DNA of 9,957 bases, from assembly GCA_015522345.1 (NCBI GenBank), contig WAML01000187.1:1-9957 (forward strand), written 5' to 3'. Origin of the DNA: Desulfurococcales archaeon. Lineage in GTDB: Archaea; Thermoproteota; Thermoprotei_A; Sulfolobales; Desulfurococcaceae. A program made the translations under genes and the position numbers. Position 1 is the first letter of the stretch. Each line of letters starts with the position of its first letter. Below are positions 4,917-9,957 of this stretch, piece by piece. The notes under the pieces were generated by a model. It saw nothing but the letters and a program-made list of their open reading frames with translations. It was not told the origin of the DNA and made no database searches.

Positions 4917-5774
4917 ATGTCTCTTACACCTACGTATTTACCTGTAATACCACGTTTAAAGAAGGAGTCTATAGTACAAATGATTAAAAAAGGAGCTAGA
5001 ATTGATGGTAGGAAGAACGATGAGTATAGGAAGATAGAGATACAGTTAAACCCTATACCTAAGGCAGAAGGTTCTTCAGTAGTTAAACTAGGGAATACCA
5101 TGGTTATGGTTGGTATTAAGACAGAAATAGGTGAACCATATAGAGATAGGCCTAACGAAGGAGTTCTTCAAGTACATGCAGAATTTGTTCCACTAGCTTC
5201 ACCAAGTTTCGAGCCTGGTCCACCAGATGAAAACGCTATTGAAGCTGCTCGTGTAATTGATAGATGCTTACGTGAACCTAAGGCTATAAAACTCGATGAA
5301 CTAGTTTTGATCCCTGGTAAAAAAGTCTGGGTTGTTTTCAATGATATATACCTGCTTGATTTCGATGGAAATGTTGTTGACGCTGGAATGCTTGCAACAA
5401 TAACTGCTTTGAACACAGCTAAATTACCTAAGATAGTTAGTATTGAAGAAGAAAATATAGTTGTTGATAAGAGTGTTAAAGAGAAGCCACTTCCTCTGAA
5501 CTTAAATGTTGTTACAGTGACTATAGCTAAGATTGGAGGTTACCTAGTAGTAGATCCTAGTTTAGAAGAAGAAATTGTGGCAGATGCTAAAATAACGTTT
5601 GGGATAGATGATAGAGAGAGAATTGTTGGTATCCAGAAAACTGGTATGAACGGGTTTACGCAACAAGAGCTAGACCAAGCTACTGAACTAGCTTTTAAGA
5701 AAGCTAGAGAACTCCACGAGTTTGTAGAGAAAGTATTAAAAAATCCTAGTGAATTTACTAAACCAATAGTCTAG
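4917..5774 (+). CDS. rrp42: Exosome structural subunit Rrp42
   Basis: 285 residues from ATG 4917, selected because GAGGTGA (4905-4911) lies five bases before it; GTG 4908 falls inside that Shine-Dalgarno and would add three residues. Family features are an N-terminal extension (about 1-25) before the RNase PH domain, ARIDGRKNDEYRKIEI, the SFEPGPPDENAIEAARVIDR block characteristic of Rrp42, LDELVLIPGKKVWVV, and VVDPSLEEEIVADAKITF. The phosphate-binding GGTRT of Rrp41 is absent, as expected for the inactive ring partner that contributes RNA-binding arginines and scaffolding. It alternates with Rrp41 in the hexameric ring. Confidence 0.96.
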   Translation: MSLTPTYLPVIPRLKKESIVQMIKKGARIDGRKNDEYRKIEIQLNPIPKAEGSSVVKLGNTMVMVGIKTEIGEPYRDRPNEGVLQVHAEFVPLASPSFEPGPPDENAIEAARVIDRCLREPKAIKLDELVLIPGKKVWVVFNDIYLLDFDGNVVDAGMLATITALNTAKLPKIVSIEEENIVVDKSVKEKPLPLNLNVVTVTIAKIGGYLVVDPSLEEEIVADAKITFGIDDRERIVGIQKTGMNGFTQQELDQATELAFKKARELHEFVEKVLKNPSEFTKPIV

Positions 5775-5790
5775 GAGGGGCTGTACAGAA

Positions 5791-6057
5791 ATGGCTAGGA
5801 GAACTAAAGTAGTAGGAATAGCTGGTAGATATGGTCCACGTTATGGATCTACTCTTAGGAAGAAAGTACGTGATATACTAGAGAAGAGATATGCCCCACA
5901 TGTATGCCCGTTTTGTGCAGCTAAGGGTACGGTGTACAGGATCAGCACAGGTATATGGGCATGCAGGAAATGTGGTGCCAAATGGGCTGGAGGAGCTTAT
6001 GTACCGCGTACGGAGTTAAGTAAGTATTTCCCTAAAATAATAATTCGTGAAGAATAA
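5791..6057 (+). CDS. rpl37ae: Large ribosomal subunit protein eL43 (L37Ae)
   Basis: 88 residues from ATG 5791, preceded by a strong AGGAGGGG. The N-terminus RRTKVVGIAGRYGPRYGSTLRKK is basic and typical of the family. The zinc ribbon has cysteines at 39/42 and 58/61 (CPFC and CRKC), with the TGIWACRKCGAKWAGGAYVP segment conserved. It binds 23S rRNA in the large subunit. It directly follows rrp42, its usual place. In many archaea the short RNA polymerase subunit gene rpoP (Rpb12) comes next; here only 18 bases separate it from the Brix gene, so rpoP is not at this spot. Confidence 0.95.
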   Translation: MARRTKVVGIAGRYGPRYGSTLRKKVRDILEKRYAPHVCPFCAAKGTVYRISTGIWACRKCGAKWAGGAYVPRTELSKYFPKIIIREE

Positions 6058-6075
6058 ATGTTTTTGGAATAAAAC

Positions 6076-6633
6076 TTGTCTTATAACCTATTAATAACAA
6101 CTTCTCATAGGCCAGGCTATAGAACTAGGACTTTTATAAAAGATTTTTCAACGGCATTGCCAGGGACTATTAGAGTTCATCGTGGTAAGAAAACGCTATT
6201 GGAGCTAGCTATAGAGGCTAGGAGATACCGTGTTAAATACATTGCTGTTGTTGGTGAAAAGAAGGGGAATCCTAGTATGATACGTTTATATAGTGTAGGA
6301 GAAGGGTATAGGTATTCTCAAGATATTTTAAAACACTATGCAACAATAGTTATGAAAGGCGTTAGTTTAACTAGAGAACTACCTGGTTCTACTAGAGCAT
6401 ATAATCCTGAGAAACTCTTGATAGACGTAGACAATTGTGTTACAGACCAATGCTATATCCTAGGAGATATTTTCTTAAAGATCTATAGCGATAAAATAGA
6501 TTATGAAAGATATGATGTCAAAATGATGTTTATTGACGAAAAGAGTGTTGTTAAGGCCGAGATAAGGAGTAGACTAAATAGGATATGTGGGCCCGTACTA
6601 CGTATTTCTAAGGTGGTGATTATTGAAGGCTAA
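6076..6633 (+). CDS. Archaeal Brix-domain protein (Imp4/Brx1-like ribosome biogenesis factor)
   Basis: 185 residues from TTG 6076. The start puts ITTSHRPGYRTRTFIKDFSTALPG at the N-terminus, matching the family's TTSRxPs...R.F.kdL pattern. It is followed by the RVHRGKKTLLELAIEA segment and a C-terminal half that repeats the anticodon-binding-like Brix fold. Archaeal single-domain Brix proteins are related to eukaryotic Imp4, Brx1 and Rpf1/2, which act in rRNA processing and subunit assembly. A role in rRNA maturation is therefore inferred; the archaeal protein's precise target is not established by the sequence. No good Shine-Dalgarno precedes the TTG, and the upstream 18 bases are AT-rich. 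The 3' end overlaps the Pcc1 gene by 11 bases. Confidence 0.85.
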   Translation: MSYNLLITTSHRPGYRTRTFIKDFSTALPGTIRVHRGKKTLLELAIEARRYRVKYIAVVGEKKGNPSMIRLYSVGEGYRYSQDILKHYATIVMKGVSLTRELPGSTRAYNPEKLLIDVDNCVTDQCYILGDIFLKIYSDKIDYERYDVKMMFIDEKSVVKAEIRSRLNRICGPVLRISKVVIIEG

Positions 6634-6880
6634 ATTAAGTATTGAAGTTGTAAGTAAAGATGATGGACTCCTAAATTCAATATATAGAGCTCTACTACCT
6701 GAATCAGTAAAACCACCTTCTATAGAGTGTCGCGTAGAACTAGTATTCCAGTCTAAGAACAAGCTAGTCATAGATATTGAGTGCAGTAGAATAAATCTTT
6801 TAAGAGCTGTAGCAAATAGCTACCTAGGTACTCTATCTTCGCTGATAAAATCGCTTGAGGTGCTTAAAGTAAATGAGTGA
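6623..6880 (+). CDS. KEOPS complex subunit Pcc1
   Basis: 85 residues from TTG 6623, with GGTGGTGAT (6612-6620) just upstream and within the end of the Brix gene. The size and pattern fit Pcc1: an N-terminal strand KAKLSIEVV, the ALLPESVK segment, the strand pair VELVFQSKNKLVIDIEC, and the C-terminal helix starting with INLLRAVANSYLGTL, where the LRAxxNSyL signature is strongest. Pcc1 is the dimerisation core of KEOPS (with Kae1, Bud32, Cgi121), which makes N6-threonylcarbamoyladenosine at position 37 of ANN-decoding tRNAs. Linkage to the Brix and prefoldin beta genes is conserved in archaea. Small proteins of this kind are easily misassigned, but motif and context agree. Confidence 0.8.
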   Translation: MKAKLSIEVVSKDDGLLNSIYRALLPESVKPPSIECRVELVFQSKNKLVIDIECSRINLLRAVANSYLGTLSSLIKSLEVLKVNE

Positions 6881-7241
6881 ACAACAGAAGCTACCTCCTG
6901 AGGTACAACAGGCTCTTATAGAATATGAGAATTTAAGGAATATGTTAGCTAAAATAGAGGCTGAATTAAAGCTTACAGAAGGAGAATTAGCTGAAATAGA
7001 CGAGATACTATCTAATCTAAAAGAGCTACCTGATGAAGTAGAATTATTTAAGTCTATAGGTCATATCCTAATAAAGAAGGATAAAGAAAGTATAAAGAAG
7101 GAACTTGAGGAAAGAAAAGAACTTCTTCAGCTAAAGCAACAGAAGTATAAGAATCAAATAGATATTCTTCGTAGGCAAGTAGCTGAGAGTGAGAAGAAAT
7201 TAAGAGATTTACTAGCCAAGTATGGGATAAGATTTGCGTAA
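6873..7241 (+). CDS. pfdB: Prefoldin beta subunit (GimC beta)
   Basis: 122 residues from ATG 6873, overlapping the Pcc1 stop by eight bases, with GAGGTG about ten bases upstream. Two heptad-rich coiled-coil helices (about 8-50 and 75-118) flank the beta-hairpin region LPDEVELFKSIGHILIKKDKESIKKEL, the family hallmark. Prefoldin is an alpha2beta4 jellyfish-shaped cytosolic chaperone that holds unfolded proteins on its tentacles and hands them to the thermosome; four beta subunits form most of the body. No alpha subunit gene is in view. Its stop overlaps the next gene's start. Confidence 0.94.
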   Translation: MSEQQKLPPEVQQALIEYENLRNMLAKIEAELKLTEGELAEIDEILSNLKELPDEVELFKSIGHILIKKDKESIKKELEERKELLQLKQQKYKNQIDILRRQVAESEKKLRDLLAKYGIRFA

Positions 7242-7569
7242 GGAGAAAGAGAAGATTGTAACTATAGGTTTACACATAAATGAACTCGATGTAAATAGGC
7301 TTGAGGAAATAGCGTCTAAAGTACAAGACAGAATAGAGGAGTTACTTGAAGAACTAATGCCTATTTCTAAAAGCTTTGATGCAGATATTATAGTGTCTCT
7401 TGAGAATAAAGGTGATAGAGTAGACGTGTATATAGATATAGGGATCATAGGTAGACTAGATGACGTAATAGACTATGATTCAATAGCTCAAGTAATAATA
7501 AGGGAGGCAAGCAATCTTGTTGAAAAGGAATTACGAAAACATGTTTTTAAAGATAATAAGAATAGTTAA
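7234..7569 (+). CDS. DUF3194-like archaeal protein of unknown function
   Basis: 111 residues from TTG 7234, overlapping the prefoldin beta stop by eight bases. It is acidic, with a helical first half rich in Glu/Ile/Leu (LDVNRLEEIASKVQDRIEELLEEL) and a strand segment DADIIVSLENKGDRVDVYIDIGIIG, then a C-terminal helix. No catalytic motif, zinc site, signal peptide or membrane segment is visible. I associate this size, pattern and position after prefoldin beta with the archaeal DUF3194 family, but from memory only. Tight coupling on both sides suggests a role connected to RNA or protein quality control; this is inference. Confidence 0.6.
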   Translation: MRKEKEKIVTIGLHINELDVNRLEEIASKVQDRIEELLEELMPISKSFDADIIVSLENKGDRVDVYIDIGIIGRLDDVIDYDSIAQVIIREASNLVEKELRKHVFKDNKNS

Positions 7570-8542
7570 TGAATATAATTCTATTTTCTTTACTTCTCAT
7601 AAAAATGTTGACCCCGATGGTTTAGCTTCTCTACTAGTTCTTAAAAAAGTTATTGACTACTATAGTAGAGCATCATCCTATATAGTATTGCCCGAGGGCA
7701 TGAATGAAGTTTCTAAGAAAATAGTTAATGATCTAGATTTAAAGACTGTTTTCTATGATCCTACATTAATAACTAAGTGTTCTATGAGGACAATGGATAG
7801 CGTGTATATAGTAGTTGATACGAGTAGTAGTGAACAACTTGGTGCGTTAAAAAACGCTATTGTTAATAGTAATTACATAGTCATAGATCACCATGCTGCA
7901 GGAGATCTTGAGAAGAACTCTTTATTAGCAGTAGTAGATAGTACTAGAAAAGCTTCTTCAGAAATTGTTTACATGCTGACTAAGGATCTGTACTCATACT
8001 CTGCTGTAGATGCGATGCTGTTGCTTGCAGGCATAATCTATGATACTAGGAGATTCCTTATAGCTGATCCACTGACTCTATGGATTGCTGGAGAGCTTCT
8101 ACGTATAGAAGGAGTTAATTATAGGAGAGTTCTTGGGATGCTTCAAACTGAAATGGATTTCTCAGAGAGAATTGCTAGACTTAAAGCTGCTCAAAGACTC
8201 AGGTTTGTTCGAGTAGATAATATAATTATAGCTTATAGCTATATAGGTGCTTTCGAAGGTAGTAGTGCTAGAGCATTACTAGATCTCGGAGCAGATATAG
8301 CTGTCGTCGCCTCCAGTAACGATGAAACAAGAGTTGTTGCTCGTGCAAAACCAAGTATAGTTAGGAGACTAGGCATTAGTTTGGGTCGAGACATTATGGT
8401 TAAAGTAGGTGAGTACTTGAGGGGAGGTGGGGGAGGACATGATGCTGCAGCAGCTGCTAGTGGTAGAGGCGATCCTATAAAGGCTCTAGAGTATACTGTT
8501 GAACTTATTGTTGACTTGGTTAAGAAAGCTTTAAAGAAATAG
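7541..8542 (+). CDS. DHH/DHHA1 family phosphoesterase (NrnA/RecJ-like)
   Basis: 333 residues from ATG 7541, overlapping the previous gene by 29 bases. TTG 7517 is an alternative with GGGAGG 9 bases upstream, which would add eight residues and extend the overlap to 53. DHH motifs appear in order (numbering from ATG 7541): SHKNVDPDG (19-27, motif I), VVDTSSSEQ (about 91-99, motif II), VIDHHAAG (114-121, motif III) and STRKASSEI (134-142, motif IV). A C-terminal DHHA1 domain ends in GGGGGHDAAAAA (about 295-306), which binds the substrate phosphate or base. The Asp/His set for two Mn ions is intact. Relatives degrade very short RNAs (nanoRNase), cyclic di-nucleotides or pAp, or act as exonucleases; which applies is not decidable here. 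Context after the exosome genes favours clearing of RNA leftovers. Confidence 0.85.
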   Translation: MFLKIIRIVNEYNSIFFTSHKNVDPDGLASLLVLKKVIDYYSRASSYIVLPEGMNEVSKKIVNDLDLKTVFYDPTLITKCSMRTMDSVYIVVDTSSSEQLGALKNAIVNSNYIVIDHHAAGDLEKNSLLAVVDSTRKASSEIVYMLTKDLYSYSAVDAMLLLAGIIYDTRRFLIADPLTLWIAGELLRIEGVNYRRVLGMLQTEMDFSERIARLKAAQRLRFVRVDNIIIAYSYIGAFEGSSARALLDLGADIAVVASSNDETRVVARAKPSIVRRLGISLGRDIMVKVGEYLRGGGGGHDAAAAASGRGDPIKALEYTVELIVDLVKKALKK

Positions 8543-8543
8543 T

Positions 8544-8580
8544 AAAAAATAGGTTTATAACCACGAATTCCGTGTTTATA
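8544..8580 (+). promoter_or_regulatory. EF-2 promoter region with two TATA-like elements
   Basis: An A-rich BRE-like run (8544-8550) precedes the first element GTTTATA (8553-8559), which lies within the inverted repeat GGTT-TAT-AACC (8552-8562). A second GTTTATA (8574-8580) occurs exactly 21 bases later, and the inverted repeat CACG-AATTC-CGTG (8562-8574) lies between them. Initiation from the first box would be near 8583, leaving a leader of about 44 bases; from the second, near 8605. A GGTG (8615-8618) eight bases before the ATG supports a leadered mRNA. Confidence 0.5.
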
Positions 8581-8626
8581 GGGTTAATAGACAAGATTAG
8601 TGAGAAGCACATGTGGTGTAATCGTA

Positions 8627-9957
8627 ATGGTTAGGTATAAGCAGGTAGCTGACATACTTAGGATAATGAGGAATTTAGAGCAAGTTAGGAATATAGGTAT
8701 AACAGCTCACGTAGACCATGGTAAAACAACTTTATCTGATTCACTACTAGCTGCTGCAGGTATTATATCGGAGAAAATAGCTGGTGAAGCTCTAGCTCTT
8801 GACTACCTTGACGTAGAGCAACGTAGAGGAATTACAGTGAAATCAGCTAACATAAGCCTTTACCACGAGTACAAGGGTAAACCCTATGTAATTAACTTAA
8901 TAGATACTCCTGGACACGTAGACTTTTCTTCAAGAACTACTCGTAGTCTAAGAGTACTTGATGGAGCAATACTCGTTGTTGATGCTGTAGAAGGTGTTAT
9001 GACACAGACTGAAATGTATTTGAGAATGGCTTTAGAGGAGAGAGTACGTCCAATACTTTTCATAAATAAAGTTGATAGATTAATAAAAGAGTTAAAGCTT
9101 AGTCCAACTGAGATCCAGCAGAGATTTGTTCAAATAATTAAAGAAGTAAACAACCTTATCTCAATGTATGCTGATAAACCATTTAAGAGCCAATGGATAC
9201 TCGACCCAGCTAAAGGACATGTAGCATTTGGTAGTGCTAAGGATAGATGGGGTTTTACTGTCCCAATGGCTAAGGAGAGAGGTATAAAGTTTAGTGATAT
9301 AATTGCTGCATATCAGAAGGGTACTCGAGAAGCTATCGAGGAGCTCCAGAAACTAGCTCCACTCCATGAAGCTGTTCTAGACATGGTTGTCAAATTTGTA
9401 CCTAATCCTAGAGATGCACAAAGGTATAGAATTCCAAAGATTTGGAGAGGAGACTTAAATAGTGAAGTAGGTAAAGCTATGCTAGAAGCTGACCCTGATG
9501 GACCTGTTGTAATGCTTGCTCACGATATAAAGATCGATCCTCACGCAGGGCTCGTGGCTACTGGTAGAGTATTCTCGGGTACACTAAAGCCTGGTGTAGA
9601 AGTATGGCTTGTGAACGCTAGAATTAAGCAGAAGATACTCCAGGTAAGCCTTTATATGGGACCATATAGAGAGCTCGCGAACGAGATTATTGCTGGAAAT
9701 ATAGCTGCTGTACTAGGCCTTGATAAAGCTAGAGCCGGTGAAACAATAGTTGATATGAAGTACAAGGATTCTATGGTGCCTTTCGAGAGGCTTAGAATGT
9801 TGAGTGAACCAGTAGTTACTGTTGCTGTAGAGCCAAAGAATCCAGCTGAACTACCTAAGCTCATAGATGCCCTACATAAGCTTAGTATAGAGGATCCAAG
9901 CCTTGTTGTAAAAATTAATGAAGAAACTGGAGAGTATTTGTTAAGCGGTATGGGTAC
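8627..9957 (+). CDS. fusA: Translation elongation factor 2 (aEF-2), 3' truncated by window end
   Basis: 443 residues are visible from ATG 8627, chosen over in-frame GTG 8600 because family proteins begin VRYK near here and GGTG lies eight bases upstream. The frame is still open at 9957; full-length archaeal EF-2 is about 730 residues. The GTP-binding domain shows G1 AHVDHGKT (27-34), G2 RRGIT (66-70), G3 DTPGH (93-97) and G4 NKVD (147-150). EALALDYLDVEQRRGIT is the archaeal/eukaryotic signature separating it from bacterial EF-G. Domain II (about 305-395) has DPHAGLVATGRVFSGTL. EF-2 drives tRNA-mRNA translocation by GTP hydrolysis; the diphthamide histidine and domains IV-V lie beyond the window. 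It has its own promoter region, so it is probably a separate transcription unit. Confidence 0.96.
   Translation, partial: MVRYKQVADILRIMRNLEQVRNIGITAHVDHGKTTLSDSLLAAAGIISEKIAGEALALDYLDVEQRRGITVKSANISLYHEYKGKPYVINLIDTPGHVDFSSRTTRSLRVLDGAILVVDAVEGVMTQTEMYLRMALEERVRPILFINKVDRLIKELKLSPTEIQQRFVQIIKEVNNLISMYADKPFKSQWILDPAKGHVAFGSAKDRWGFTVPMAKERGIKFSDIIAAYQKGTREAIEELQKLAPLHEAVLDMVVKFVPNPRDAQRYRIPKIWRGDLNSEVGKAMLEADPDGPVVMLAHDIKIDPHAGLVATGRVFSGTLKPGVEVWLVNARIKQKILQVSLYMGPYRELANEIIAGNIAAVLGLDKARAGETIVDMKYKDSMVPFERLRMLSEPVVTVAVEPKNPAELPKLIDALHKLSIEDPSLVVKINEETGEYLLSGMG

Noticed and set aside
8600..8629. GTG 8600 as the EF-2 start (nine extra residues)
   Set aside because: The extension does not match archaeal EF-2 N-termini, and the GGTG ribosome binding site is correctly placed for ATG 8627.
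9652..9864. Minus-strand 70-residue open frame
   Set aside because: It lies wholly antisense to the EF-2 coding sequence, has low-complexity Ser-rich translation and no start context; a shadow of the real gene. The same applies to the minus-strand frames inside rnp3, SBDS, rrp4, rrp41, rrp42 and the DUF3194-like gene.
1..9957. CRISPR array, insertion sequence, defence island or horizontally acquired block
   Set aside because: No regularly spaced repeats, transposase or toxin-like genes are visible, and codon use looks uniform across conserved housekeeping genes.

Overview
The window reads as a chromosomal segment of an AT-rich, hyperthermophile-like crenarchaeon. It most resembles the Desulfurococcales (Staphylothermus/Ignisphaera-like), but the genus is a guess. 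The evidence is archaeal-only families (Pop5/Rpp30 RNase P subunits, proteasome alpha, SBDS, Rrp4/Rrp41/Rrp42, eL43, aEF-2), TATA/BRE promoters, frequent TTG and GTG starts, AGA/AGG and ATA codon preference, and an intron-containing tRNA. All protein genes are on the + strand.

Layout. Positions 1-1430 hold the end of a COG1325-type RNA-binding protein, then RNase P subunits Rpp30 and Pop5, joined by 4-base stop/start overlaps. Positions 1431-1926 are non-coding for protein but dense in RNA signals. They hold a tRNA-Leu(UAA) with a 35-nt intron, flanked by two candidate C/D box guide sRNAs with near-canonical spacing. A weaker third candidate lies on the minus strand, and two perfect dyads sit just upstream of the proteasome promoter. 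Positions 1927-6057 carry psmA, SBDS, rrp4, rrp41, rrp42 and eL43. Positions 6076-8542 carry a Brix-domain protein, Pcc1, prefoldin beta, a DUF3194-like protein and a DHH/DHHA1 phosphoesterase. After a promoter region with two TATA-like elements, the 5' part of aEF-2 runs off the window at 9957.

This is the archaeal exosome superoperon, which links RNA processing and decay (exosome, RNase P, DHH phosphoesterase), ribosome maturation (SBDS, Brix, eL43), tRNA modification (Pcc1/KEOPS), protein folding (prefoldin), protein degradation (proteasome) and elongation (EF-2). The protein set is well known. The less ordinary parts are an apparent N-terminal transmembrane anchor on Pop5, the guide-RNA/tRNA cluster inserted between RNase P and proteasome genes (one guide is complementary to the conserved 16S '800' region), and the dyads in front of psmA. 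I saw no CRISPR array, mobile element or defence system.
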